Assembly (NCBI RefSeq): GCF_000381525.1 | Contig: NZ_KB906607.1 | Span: 62,001-126,000 of the forward strand | Origin: Peptostreptococcus anaerobius VPI 4330 = DSM 2949 | Lineage (GTDB): Bacteria; Bacillota; Clostridia; Peptostreptococcales; Peptostreptococcaceae | Direction: 5' to 3' | DNA length: 64,000 nt | Part shown: positions 23,767 through 32,345 of the stretch, one piece after another | How positions within the stretch are numbered: the first letter of the stretch is position 1 | How the letters are laid out: each line of letters starts with the position of its first letter | The notes under the pieces: generated by a model | Databases searched by the model: none | What the model was told of the DNA's origin: nothing | What the model saw: only the letters and a program-made list of their open reading frames with translations | Position numbers and translations under genes: made by a program

Positions 23767-24078
23767 ATGAAAAAACTATCATCAAGAGAATTTAATAACT
23801 ACCTACAGGAGAATTTATCTAACTACCCTATTTTTTGCGACAAGGCATTAGAATACCAACAAGCAAAAAATAACAAAAGAAAAAAACAATGGTCAGAATC
23901 TAAGGTTCAAAGAGAAGCAATTAATATGTGGAATATGACAGCAGATAATATATATAACCAATTACTAGTAGCATCTAAGCAAGATAACAAGCCTCTACTA
24001 GCCTATATACAAGCTTATGACATACTAGACAATATAAATGATTCACTATCAGATGTAGACTTTACAGAGGAGAATTAA
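23767..24078 (+). CDS. Small hydrophilic protein of the lysogeny module
   Basis: 103 residues, rich in Asn, Lys and aromatic residues (NYLQENLSNYPIFCDKALEYQQAKNNKRKKQW), no domain recognised. An AGGAGG site lies before it, and it ends 10 bases before the recombinase. A directionality factor would be expected somewhere in this module; this is a candidate by position only. Confidence 0.6.
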   Translation: MKKLSSREFNNYLQENLSNYPIFCDKALEYQQAKNNKRKKQWSESKVQREAINMWNMTADNIYNQLLVASKQDNKPLLAYIQAYDILDNINDSLSDVDFTEEN

Positions 24079-24088
24079 GAGGTGCATT

Positions 24089-25804
24089 ATGGATAATAAC
24101 AGTGATATAAGAGTAGCGATATATATTAGGGTTAGTACCCTATACCAGATAGATAAAGACTCCTTACCTATGCAGCGTGAGGACCTAACTAACTATTGTA
24201 AATATATCTTTAATACAGAAGACTATGAGATATTTGAGGACGCCGGATATTCAGGCAAAAATACAGGTAGACCAGCCTACCAAGAAATGATGTTAAAAAT
24301 CAGAAAGAAACAGTTTACACATCTGCTTGTATGGAAAATAGACCGTATATCTCGTAACCTACTAGATTTCTCTAATATGTACGAAGAATTAAATAAGTAC
24401 AACGTAACATTCATATCTAAAAACGAGCAGTTCGACACATCCTCAGCTATGGGCGAGGCTATGCTTAAGATTATATTAGTGTTTGCAGAATTAGAACGTA
24501 AGCTTACATCAGAAAGAGTATCTTCAACTATGATTTCAAGGGCTACAAAGGGTCTATGGAACGGTGCAAATGTTCCACTGGGTTATAAGTGGAATGAAGA
24601 AAAGAAATACCCTAGCCCAGATGAAAAAGAAGCTAAGGTAGTACAATATATATACTCTACCTATATTCAATGTAAATCTTGTTCCAAGGTATCTAAAATC
24701 CTTAACGAAGAAGATATACCAACTAAAAGAGGTGGAAAATGGACATCTAAAACAGTTAACGACATACTAAGAAACCCTTTTTACAAAGGGACTTATAGAT
24801 ATAACTACAAAGAATCTGCAAGAGGTAAAAAGAAAGATGAAAGCGAGTGGATTGTTATAGACAATAACCATGAAGCAATTATTGATAAAGCTATATGGCA
24901 ACTAGCTAATGAAACATTAGACACAAATGCCGGACTTGTAGGGAGAAGATATGTAGGTAAAATACATACACATATCTTTTCACGCAAGCTAGTATGTAGC
25001 AAATGTAAAAGTGGTTACAACGCATCTAAAGATACAATGAGAGAAAACGGGTATACACCTTCGAAATATGTATGTTCAGGTAAAGTTCGTAAATTTATTT
25101 GTGATGCAAAATTAGTTTCTGATGTGGTGCTAGGACCTTTTGTTCTAACGCTTATTAAGAATATCATTCTAGCAGGTAATATGTGTATTGACACAACAGA
25201 TGAATTAGAAGATATATTATTAGATGGTTCACCATTTGAAGATGTTTTATCTATAAATCAAGAGGACTTAGAGATGTTATATGTAGCCTTGTATAAAGTT
25301 CCTACACAAAAATCTAACATAACCTACAGCCACATCAAAGATAAGCAGCCTAAGAGTTTAGAAGACCAAGAGAATGAATATGTAAAAAAACGTATAGAGA
25401 AATTCAAAAAAGAAAAAACAAAATATATAAATGCCCTAGAAAGACTAGAGGAGCTATATATGTTTTCGGAAGAAGGAATTAGCAAGGTTGACTATGTAAT
25501 AAAGAAAAAAGAATATGAAAGCAAATTAAATAATTCAGAAGAAAACTTAAAACAGTTTTACAGGATGAATGACACAGAAAAAAATATACAAGATATGACA
25601 TTTATATTAAATTATGAGAACATTATATTTAACAGGGCTATGAACGATAACAATGAGCTAGATTTTAAAATGCTAATGACAAATGTAAACAACAAAGTGG
25701 TAAAAGACCTAATAGATATGGTTATTAAAAATATATACATGAATGATAAAGCTGTTGATATTATTGAGTTTCAGAATGGTTTAGCATTACATTTTAACTA
25801 TTAA
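24089..25804 (+). CDS. Large serine recombinase (prophage integrase)
   Basis: 571 residues. The resolvase domain has the nucleophile Ser16 in IYIRVSTLYQ and the LVWKIDRISRNLLDF pattern; the recombinase domain at about 170-270 (GKWTSKTVNDILRNPFYKGTYRYN) is followed by a zinc ribbon (LVCSKCKSGY...YVCSGKVRKFICD near 300-345) and a C-terminal coiled coil. It catalyses unidirectional attP x attB integration. The gene ends about 50 bases before the chromosomal junction, the standard position next to attR. Confidence 0.95.
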   Translation: MDNNSDIRVAIYIRVSTLYQIDKDSLPMQREDLTNYCKYIFNTEDYEIFEDAGYSGKNTGRPAYQEMMLKIRKKQFTHLLVWKIDRISRNLLDFSNMYEELNKYNVTFISKNEQFDTSSAMGEAMLKIILVFAELERKLTSERVSSTMISRATKGLWNGANVPLGYKWNEEKKYPSPDEKEAKVVQYIYSTYIQCKSCSKVSKILNEEDIPTKRGGKWTSKTVNDILRNPFYKGTYRYNYKESARGKKKDESEWIVIDNNHEAIIDKAIWQLANETLDTNAGLVGRRYVGKIHTHIFSRKLVCSKCKSGYNASKDTMRENGYTPSKYVCSGKVRKFICDAKLVSDVVLGPFVLTLIKNIILAGNMCIDTTDELEDILLDGSPFEDVLSINQEDLEMLYVALYKVPTQKSNITYSHIKDKQPKSLEDQENEYVKKRIEKFKKEKTKYINALERLEELYMFSEEGISKVDYVIKKKEYESKLNNSEENLKQFYRMNDTEKNIQDMTFILNYENIIFNRAMNDNNELDFKMLMTNVNNKVVKDLIDMVIKNIYMNDKAVDIIEFQNGLALHFNY

Positions 25805-25862
25805 TATCGTAGTTGCGTAGAGGTATCTAAGAAATCGTAGTTGAGGCAACATACGGACATCC
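25805..25862. other. Right prophage-chromosome junction (attR)
   Basis: Phage-side sequence contains the direct repeat ATCGTAGTTG at about 25806 and 25834, likely recombinase arm sites. The host miaB reading frame ends right at the cysteine codon of QTFGC near 25855-25862, where normal miaB would continue with a QMN codon series. The crossover core lies within about 25855-25862 (GGATGTC on the minus strand). The left junction is outside the window. Confidence 0.7.
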
Positions 25863-26000
25863 GAATGTTTGCATGATAAAAGATTTTCTTTTTCCAGTTT
25901 TTATAAACTCATCCTCATTCTTTCTATGAAGCATTTCTATATATTTTTCTTGCTCTTCTATTTTTTCCTTGGATATTTCTATCTGTTTTCTTTCCGACAC
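25827..26000 (-). pseudogene. miaB: miaB 5' fragment interrupted by the prophage
   Basis: Translation gives MSERKQIEISKEKIEEQEKY and later KTGKRKSFIMQTFGC, which matches the N-terminus of MiaB (tRNA 2-methylthio-N6-dimethylallyladenosine synthase) up to the first Cys of the auxiliary Fe-S cluster. The next residues (PYVASTTIS) and stop are encoded by phage DNA. The GTG start at 26000 has GAGGAGA before it. The truncated product keeps no radical-SAM domain and cannot be active. The remaining coding part should lie beyond the left end of the prophage. Confidence 0.82.
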
Positions 26001-26019
26001 TTTAATTCTCCTCACTATA

Positions 26020-26041
26020 AAGGCACTGTAACCAGCGCCTT
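26020..26041 (-). promoter_or_regulatory. Hairpin in the miaB leader
   Basis: On the minus strand AAGGCGCTG-GTTA-CAGTGCCTT pairs fully with one G-U. Only TTTATAG follows, so it is a weak terminator or leader stem, 20 bases before the miaB start. Nothing else is recognised in the surrounding 180 bases of AT-rich spacer. Confidence 0.4.
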
Positions 26042-26183
26042 ATTTATTTACTATATTCTATTTTACCATATAATTTATATTTTTTGTATTTTGATTTCAT
26101 TGTATATATAATATTATAACACTATAGATAATAATACAACGGTTTTCAGGCGTAATTTAAGCTAAATGCAAATATTTTTAGCA

Positions 26184-26384
26184 CTATCTATGTTTGAAGT
26201 ATGTTAGCATACCTAATCCTGCCGAATCAAATGAATTTGTATTTACTACAGGATATCCTAAACAAGTATATTTATCTTCAACCTTACCATTGGATTTCAG
26301 CAACCCCACCTGTCCCGATTTCGCACCCAACTGAATTATTATTGTATTTTTAGGATAAATTAATATAAACCTCATTTTCTGCAC
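26184..26384 (-). CDS. Doubtful small ORF (66 aa)
   Basis: It begins in the T-run of a terminator and has no convincing ribosome site (a second start, MRFILIYPKN, is little better). No domain is recognised; SAGLGMLTYFKHR at the end looks like a decayed tail. Kept because the gap is otherwise empty, but a chance ORF is more likely. Confidence 0.25.
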   Translation of the reverse strand: MQKMRFILIYPKNTIIIQLGAKSGQVGLLKSNGKVEDKYTCLGYPVVNTNSFDSAGLGMLTYFKHR

Positions 26385-26385
26385 T

Positions 26386-26415
26386 AAAAAAGCACCCTAA
26401 CGACTGTTAAGATGC
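26386..26415 (-). terminator. Terminator after the immunity-like gene
   Basis: Minus-strand stem GCATCTTAAC/GTTAGGGTGC (10 pairs with two G-U) and a run of six T, beginning right after the stop region of the 82-codon gene. Confidence 0.8.
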
Positions 26416-26664
26416 CTACATATTATAAATTATACTATCCTGCCATATATCTTTTATAGGTTTATCGTTTATATAATGGTTATTAACTAAATCCTCTGCA
26501 TCCATATAAAAATCTTCAATTTCTCCAAAATCTCTTGATATAAGCAGTTCTCCCTGTGGTGCACCGATATAATATCTAACACCATATAAATCAAACTCAA
26601 TGTCTAAACCCATTTCAATTGATTCTATAAGTTCTTCTAGGTTAACAAACTTATCATCTGCCAT
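26416..26664 (-). CDS. Immunity-protein-like small acidic protein
   Basis: 82 residues, acidic: VNLEELIESIEMGLDIEFDLYGVRYYIG...EIEDFYMDAEDLVNNHYINDKPIKDIW. This ELIESI-EFxYxGxxY-DFxDLVNNxxIxxKxxxDIW pattern recurs in small proteins encoded after secreted-toxin tails. Its start overlaps the end of the degraded toxin-like tail, as expected for a cognate immunity gene. An intact immunity gene beside a dead toxin would be an orphan immunity locus. Confidence 0.6.
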   Translation of the reverse strand: MADDKFVNLEELIESIEMGLDIEFDLYGVRYYIGAPQGELLISRDFGEIEDFYMDAEDLVNNHYINDKPIKDIWQDSIIYNM

Positions 26665-26666
26665 AA

Positions 26667-27060
26667 CTAACTCCCCCTTATTAAGTCTCTATTAACAATA
26701 GTATCAGCTTTTGTTAACTCTCCACCTTCTTTTTCTCTTATATATTTTCCCTTATCCTTTTGAACAACCTTCCAGTTATGAGCGCGAGGCACTGCCGGAT
26801 GTTTCTTCAGATTTCCATGGTCGGTAAAATCTAATTATTTTTCCATGATACATCAGGATACAACCCTTGTAAATCCTTATATGCGTTACTATTATTATAC
26901 TTTATATACATAAACTTATCAAGGGTATCAGCCACATTAGACGGTGTAAAGATTTTGTAGGGAAAAACTATAGACTTTACCTTAATTTCCCCTACAAATA
27001 TTTTACACTAGCTTTGAAAATAGCGTCGGTAGATTTTGTCTTCACCTAACAGTGAGGATT
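26667..27060 (-). pseudogene. Remnant of a toxin-like C-terminal domain
   Basis: Minus-strand translation gives three pieces: one ending EDKIYRRYFQS then a stop; one from KIFTPSNVADTLDKF to PDVSWKNN then a stop; and in a shifted frame DFTDHGNLKKHPAVPRAHNW to RDLIRGS, ending just before the immunity-like ORF. The DHGxxxxHxxxPxxHxW pattern resembles nuclease-type tails of polymorphic secreted toxins. Two stops and a frameshift make this dead. A palindromic element is inserted within it. The toxin class is a guess. Confidence 0.5.
26944..27008. repeat. 65-bp imperfect inverted repeat
   Basis: Arms GTGTAAAGATTTTGTAGGG and the reverse complement GTGTAAAATATTTGTAGGGG match at about 20 of 23 positions around a 20-base loop. 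It lies inside the toxin-like pseudogene, and a stop codon sits at its edge, so it could be a small mobile hairpin element. Confidence 0.6.
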
Positions 27061-27110
27061 TTTTCTACCAAGGCTAAAATGTGTAGAGCCATACTATCCA
27101 TACAGCAATA

Positions 27111-27353
27111 TTAAAGCGCCATTATCTCATCATAAAACAAGTATTTGTCACCCTCAACAAGACAAGGGATACCTATGTAGCCATCCTCTCTGATAGGTTC
27201 AAACTCTTTTTGAGTATCCCTTATTTTTAGAAACTCCTTTAAGACTGATATATCTTTTTGTATATCGAGTAGCTCATATTGTACTTGTCTACTATTCAAA
27301 TGCTCCATAGCTGGCGGACAGTCTGGACATAAATGGCTAATATATAATTTCAT
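27111..27353 (-). CDS. Glutaredoxin-like protein
   Basis: 80 residues with a short thioredoxin fold: N-terminal strand MKLYISHLCPDCPPA gives the CPDC active site, then VQYELLDIQKD and IGIPCLVEGDKY with the cis-Pro (IP). It belongs to small glutaredoxin-related proteins of clostridia, of uncertain physiological role, probably cytoplasmic thiol-disulfide exchange. It is followed by the toxin remnant and preceded by the MATE gene 46 bases away. Confidence 0.8.
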   Translation of the reverse strand: MKLYISHLCPDCPPAMEHLNSRQVQYELLDIQKDISVLKEFLKIRDTQKEFEPIREDGYIGIPCLVEGDKYLFYDEIMAL

Positions 27354-27399
27354 GATTATCTCCTATTATTTTATAATTTAACTAAACTAATCTAATCTA

Positions 27400-28776
27400 C
27401 TATTTAACTATATCATCTATCTTTGTATCTAAGTTTGCTATTCTATGACCCTTACTTAATTTTTTCAGACTCTTAGCTAGATATACTAGGGCTACAAGAC
27501 CTGATCCTATGTCACTCACTGCATTGGAGATATAGACCCCATCAACACCTAAGAACCTAGGTATCAGATAGATAGCTGGTAATAATATGCCTCCATATCT
27601 CAGTACATAAAGTATTGTAGCTGACCTTGGTTGCTTTGTAGACTGCAAAAATGTAGTCGCCAAGGAATGGCAGGCTATAAATGGGATACCCAATAGGTAT
27701 ATCCTAATATTTTTATTTGTAATCTCAAGAAGATCTCTTTGGCTTGTGAACATCCTAGTAAAAACATGAGGAAATACTTCTATTGCTACTAAAAATGACA
27801 ATGACACTGCTAGCATTATCATAAGTGATAACTTTACAGTTTCTTCCACCCTCTCATATCGCTTAGCTCCAAAATTGTAGCCTATCAATGGTTGTGCACC
27901 CTGACCTATACCATATATTATCATAGTCACAAAAAGACTTATCGAACTTATTATAGTAACTGAAGCTAACTGATAGTCGCTTCCATAATGGATTATTGAC
28001 CTATTCAATACTACAGCAACTAAAGTTCCAAATATCTGCATATAAAAATTTGGTAGTCCATTAAGAGCAATATCCTTGACCTCTTCTAATGTCAGCTTGA
28101 TTCTTCCTTTCCTAAGCTTGATATGCGTATCCTTATTTTTAAGGAAAAAATATATTACATAGACTGTAACAATTGTCTGTGATATAAGTGTTGCTATTGC
28201 AGCTCCTCTTACACCCCACTTGAAAATATATATAAATATAAAGTCTAATACTATATTTATTACCGAACTTATAAATACTATGTACATTGATGGCTTGGCA
28301 AATCCCAAGCTCCTCACAGTGTTGTTGAGACAATACCCAGTAAGTCCAGGAGCCCCACCTATTAATATTATAACTATATAGTCCTTAGCAAGTTTATATA
28401 CCGACTCTGACACACCCAACAAGCTAAATAATGGGTCTAAAAATATCAAGCAAACTGCTGTGACTAGAATCTGTGTTATAACTATCAGTACAAGAGATGA
28501 CGACAAGAGTCTTTCAGCCCCATCATAGTCTTTCTCTCCATTTTTTATAGATATAAGCGTAGACCCTCCAATCCCTATAAGAAGGACAAATGCCATCTGC
28601 ATAACCTGAAAAGGCATTGTTATGCCTATAGCAGTAAGCCCTAGTGGATCTGATTGACCTACGAATATCCTGTCCACTATATTGTATATGGCTGCAATAA
28701 GCATGCTAACTATAGCTGGTATACTTAATTTCACCAGAAGTGACGATACCGAATCATTTTCTAAATCTTTGTTCAT
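27400..28776 (-). CDS. MATE-family efflux transporter
   Basis: 458 residues with twelve predicted membrane helices and MATE patterns: LSIPAIVSMLIAAIYNIVDRIFVGQ near the N-terminus and the repeated half starting LNGLPNFYMQIFGTLVAVVLNRS; GQGAQPLIGYNFGAKRYER is diagnostic. It exports drugs or metabolites by Na+ or H+ antiport at the cytoplasmic membrane. It is last in a row with the two-component system and a lipoprotein, so it may be controlled by that pair. Confidence 0.9.
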   Translation of the reverse strand: MNKDLENDSVSSLLVKLSIPAIVSMLIAAIYNIVDRIFVGQSDPLGLTAIGITMPFQVMQMAFVLLIGIGGSTLISIKNGEKDYDGAERLLSSSLVLIVITQILVTAVCLIFLDPLFSLLGVSESVYKLAKDYIVIILIGGAPGLTGYCLNNTVRSLGFAKPSMYIVFISSVINIVLDFIFIYIFKWGVRGAAIATLISQTIVTVYVIYFFLKNKDTHIKLRKGRIKLTLEEVKDIALNGLPNFYMQIFGTLVAVVLNRSIIHYGSDYQLASVTIISSISLFVTMIIYGIGQGAQPLIGYNFGAKRYERVEETVKLSLMIMLAVSLSFLVAIEVFPHVFTRMFTSQRDLLEITNKNIRIYLLGIPFIACHSLATTFLQSTKQPRSATILYVLRYGGILLPAIYLIPRFLGVDGVYISNAVSDIGSGLVALVYLAKSLKKLSKGHRIANLDTKIDDIVK

Positions 28777-28801
28777 AATTACACCCTAGGACACAATAAA
28801 T

Positions 28802-30241
28802 CTATTGTGTCCTACTCTTTCTACTATCATTATTAATACTGAAACTTATCTCAGTTCCCTCATTCTTTTTACTTTTTATTACCATTTTTCCACCATGAAG
28901 CTTAATTATCTCTTCACTTATAGCAAGCCCCAAGCCACTACCTGTCTTATGGTAGTCTTCTTGGAAAAACTTTTTAGATACTTTGTTTATATTCTGTTCA
29001 TCAATACCTATGCCAGTATCTGTAACACTAATTTCTGTAACATAGGTAAATTGGTCAACCTTTAGATAAATATTACCACCCTCAGGTGTGAACTTAATAG
29101 AGTTCTGTATTAAATTGATCAAGACTTGCCTTAATCTGTTTTTATCCGCATATATTGTCTGTATATTCTGGTTTACAAACTCAAAAGAAAGTCTTAGGTT
29201 TTTGTCCACTGCAATTGACCTCAGCTGGTTGATAACACTTACAACAAGGCTCTCTATATTTACAGGCTCAAGCTGCAACTTTATCCTGTCAGATGACAAC
29301 CTTGAAAAGTCAAGCAACTCTTCTACTAACTTAATCAACCTCTGGGCTTCATCCTGTATAATATTTAGGCCCATCAGTTCCTCTTCCTTGGATATATTGT
29401 CAAGCTGTAGGGTCTCACTCCAACCGTTGATTGATGTTAGAGGCGTTCTCAACTCATGCGATACAGAAGATATAAATTCATCCTTTAACTTTTCGCTCTT
29501 TTGTATTTCTTGAGCCATATTTTCAAAGGTCCTGGCCAGGTCACCTATTTCGTCATCTGAAATACGCTCCTTGTTCATCTTGATATTATAATTACCCTTT
29601 GCTAGCATATTTGAAAATATCTTTAACTCAGTAAGTGGTTCTATAATAGATTCCGCAAACTTCAAGCTAAGCCCTATACTGAATAGTAGGACTAGGATAC
29701 CTATTAGAATCATATAGGCTACCATCTTTACTATTTCCTTATTGAGGTCTTCAAGGGATATTGAGAATCTTACTACACCATCAACTGTACCATTGACTTT
29801 GATTGGAACAGATACACTCATTACCCTTTCGCCTGTGTACTTTTCCTCGTAATCTAATGGCACGATATTACTTGAGTTTTGAAGAGCCTTTTTAACATCT
29901 GGATAGTTCATAGTATCCTCTGTATTAAATCCATATTGGTCTATTACAACCTTTCCACTCTTGTCTATGATATTTATGGCTATCTTATTGCTAATAGCAT
30001 TGTTTTTGTTTTCTAAAATATTGATTGCCCTGTCCATAAATCCTACATTTTCAATATAGGCAGCATTAAATACTGCATTAGTATAGGATACCTGAGACAT
30101 CAAGGACTGCTTGATAGATGTATAATAATACTTGGTTATAAATACAGACAACAGTATCTCAAAGGAAAAAACCACAAGTATAATGATCATTATAAAGTTC
30201 TTTAATACTTTTTTTCTTAATCCTCCAAAATGTAATGTCAT
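28802..30241 (-). CDS. Sensor histidine kinase
   Basis: 479 residues: transmembrane helix 10-35, extracellular PAS/Cache-like sensor about 36-165, second helix about 170-192, HAMP to 250, HisKA with phospho-acceptor SHELRTPLTS near 264, then HATPase (N-box NLIQNSIKFTPEGG, G boxes DTGIGID and GSGLGLAI). It phosphorylates the response regulator, whose stop overlaps this start by 1 base. Layout resembles WalK/ResE-type kinases. Signal unknown. Confidence 0.93.
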   Translation of the reverse strand: MTLHFGGLRKKVLKNFIMIIILVVFSFEILLSVFITKYYYTSIKQSLMSQVSYTNAVFNAAYIENVGFMDRAINILENKNNAISNKIAINIIDKSGKVVIDQYGFNTEDTMNYPDVKKALQNSSNIVPLDYEEKYTGERVMSVSVPIKVNGTVDGVVRFSISLEDLNKEIVKMVAYMILIGILVLLFSIGLSLKFAESIIEPLTELKIFSNMLAKGNYNIKMNKERISDDEIGDLARTFENMAQEIQKSEKLKDEFISSVSHELRTPLTSINGWSETLQLDNISKEEELMGLNIIQDEAQRLIKLVEELLDFSRLSSDRIKLQLEPVNIESLVVSVINQLRSIAVDKNLRLSFEFVNQNIQTIYADKNRLRQVLINLIQNSIKFTPEGGNIYLKVDQFTYVTEISVTDTGIGIDEQNINKVSKKFFQEDYHKTGSGLGLAISEEIIKLHGGKMVIKSKKNEGTEISFSINNDSRKSRTQ

Positions 30242-30936
30242 TATTCATCTCTCCTAAAAGAGTAGCCATATCCCCATACAGTTTGTATGAACTTAGGCTT
30301 TGATGGGTCATCCTCAATCTTATTTCTTATTCTTCTAATGTTTACGTCTACTATCTTGTAATCATATAGGTCAGCAGAACCCCACACCTCTTCAAGTATC
30401 TGATCACGGCTAAGGCTCTGAGAGTCATTTGTCATCAGGTACTTAACTATAGAAAACTCAGTTGGTGTAAGATCTACTTCTACTTCATTTTTATATAGTT
30501 TTCTCTTGTTTGGATCTAGAAGAAATGGTGGTGTGTTTATCATATTGTTCTTTTTAGAATCAGAATCTTTCTTTACACGTCTTATTAGTGCCTGTACTCT
30601 CATAAGTAACTCCTTTATTGAGAATGGCTTAACTATGTAGTCGTCTGCTCCTGACTGGAAGCCTTCTATCTTGTCATCCTCCTGAGACTTGGCTGTAAGC
30701 ATTATTACACCCATATTATCAAACTCTTTTCTAATATACTTACATATTTCTATACCACTTGTATCTGGCAACATTATATCAAGAAGAGCCAAGCTAATAT
30801 TCTTTTCAGTAGATAATTTTTCTATTGCTTCGGCCCCTGTTCCAGCCTCTATAACTTCATAACCCTCTCTTTTTAGGTTAATACTAACAAAACTTCTAAT
30901 TCCAATTTCATCTTCCAAAATTAGTATCTTATCCAT
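30241..30936 (-). CDS. OmpR-family response regulator
   Basis: 231 residues: receiver domain with LLDIMLPDTSG (phospho-Asp near 54) and the Lys in TVKPF-type position (DYIVKPFS), then a winged-helix output with LTPTEFSIVKYLM and VDVNIRRIRNKIE. It regulates transcription together with the kinase encoded next. The neighbouring lipoprotein and MATE genes are the obvious candidate targets. Confidence 0.93.
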   Translation of the reverse strand: MDKILILEDEIGIRSFVSINLKREGYEVIEAGTGAEAIEKLSTEKNISLALLDIMLPDTSGIEICKYIRKEFDNMGVIMLTAKSQEDDKIEGFQSGADDYIVKPFSIKELLMRVQALIRRVKKDSDSKKNNMINTPPFLLDPNKRKLYKNEVEVDLTPTEFSIVKYLMTNDSQSLSRDQILEEVWGSADLYDYKIVDVNIRRIRNKIEDDPSKPKFIQTVWGYGYSFRRDE

Positions 30937-30955
30937 TTTTCTCTCCTATCTAAAT

Positions 30956-32335
30956 TTATTTATTGATTATTTCAAATGACTTTTGCACTTCCCTATAGTT
31001 TGTACCCATAAGCTTGCAGGCACTCTGATTTATATATTTAAATGTGTATATATAATCTTGATTTTCGTAAAGAACTGTATTAGACTGCTTATCGCTACTA
31101 CCAGCATCCTTATTTACTCCATTATAATAGTCGCTATTTTTGTCTATTATAATTATCTTGAAATAATCAATCTTGTTACTCATTTCATCTCTAGTAGAAA
31201 ATACATACTGGACCTTGTCTTCATCAGATTTTCTAGATACTGAAAGTCTATTCTGGTCATAGTCCTTTAGATTCAACTTAAAGTTGTAGTCATAACAATA
31301 CAAGACCTTATTTGTATTGAGTAACTTTCTTTCCTTGTCGAATTTACCATTCCACTGGTACCAAGTTACAATACTTGATCCCTTTGGCAAGTCTTGTGGG
31401 TCCTTTTCTACATTCTGAGAAATCTCTATTATACCATCTTTGTTGATATCAAAAGAACCTAGCGTACTTATATTGTTCAGCTTGTTCTCGTATTCATCGT
31501 TAAATACTAGAACAAATTTCCCATCCTTATATACTATGTACTCGTTTATCATAAAGCCACTTAGGCCCTGGTAGGTCAATATAGACCCTCTCCATCCCTT
31601 GCCTACAAGACCATTTTTTAGGTTTGTTTTTTCAAGGTTCTCTACATTTTTAATAGTTCCTGCTTCATCAAAAAGTATATTACCATCTACAAAGTTCATT
31701 TTACATACCTTTATTTCGTATGTGCTCAGGTCTTTCAAAAGGGCTAGGCCTTCTTTTTTACCGTCTTGATCGTAGTCATAAAAATTTAAGAGCATTGAGT
31801 ACTTAGAAGTATTAAATTCAGATATTTTCTTTATTGTATCATCTTCATTTTGGTATACATATATATTTTCAAAACCCTTATTTGTCACCTGAAGTACTAT
31901 ATTTTTTTTGCCATTATTATCTACATCTATGAAATTGGCATACTTTATCTTATCTCCCGGTATCCTGACTATTTTCTCACTTTCATCAAGGAGTTCACCG
32001 TTTTTTGACTTAAAGATATATATGTAAATACTGTTTACCCCTTGTGACTCACTCTGCTTCTTTTTGAAGGTAACAATCTCGTCATAACCATCATTATTCA
32101 AATCGACCCTGTTTATCTTACCTACTTCACCAGCATTCTGAGGAAGAGTAAAATTTGTATCAAGTGGTGTCAGTTTTCTTATCTCATCATAGATTTTCTT
32201 GTTAGCTTCATTGTAGATTGGCTTTTCTGATAGCTTTTCAGGCGACTTGATGTTGTTTGCCTTACAAGCAGTCATCATAAATAAAGGTAATAGTAAAAGA
32301 GATATCAACCAGAGGATCTTTTTGTGCTTATTCAT
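30956..32335 (-). CDS. Lipoprotein with VCBS/FG-GAP-like repeats
   Basis: 459 residues: signal peptide with lipobox MTACK near 22-25, then repeated D-x-D-x-D-G loops (DLNNDGYDEIV, DVDNNGKKNIV, DYDQDGKKEGL, DINKDGIIEIS) of the VCBS/FG-GAP calcium-binding beta-propeller type. It is anchored outside the membrane next to a sensor kinase, so it may act as co-sensor or bind a cell-wall ligand. It is 20 bases before the response regulator and likely first in that operon. Confidence 0.8.
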   Translation of the reverse strand: MNKHKKILWLISLLLLPLFMMTACKANNIKSPEKLSEKPIYNEANKKIYDEIRKLTPLDTNFTLPQNAGEVGKINRVDLNNDGYDEIVTFKKKQSESQGVNSIYIYIFKSKNGELLDESEKIVRIPGDKIKYANFIDVDNNGKKNIVLQVTNKGFENIYVYQNEDDTIKKISEFNTSKYSMLLNFYDYDQDGKKEGLALLKDLSTYEIKVCKMNFVDGNILFDEAGTIKNVENLEKTNLKNGLVGKGWRGSILTYQGLSGFMINEYIVYKDGKFVLVFNDEYENKLNNISTLGSFDINKDGIIEISQNVEKDPQDLPKGSSIVTWYQWNGKFDKERKLLNTNKVLYCYDYNFKLNLKDYDQNRLSVSRKSDEDKVQYVFSTRDEMSNKIDYFKIIIIDKNSDYYNGVNKDAGSSDKQSNTVLYENQDYIYTFKYINQSACKLMGTNYREVQKSFEIINK

Positions 32336-32345
32336 CGAATCCCCC

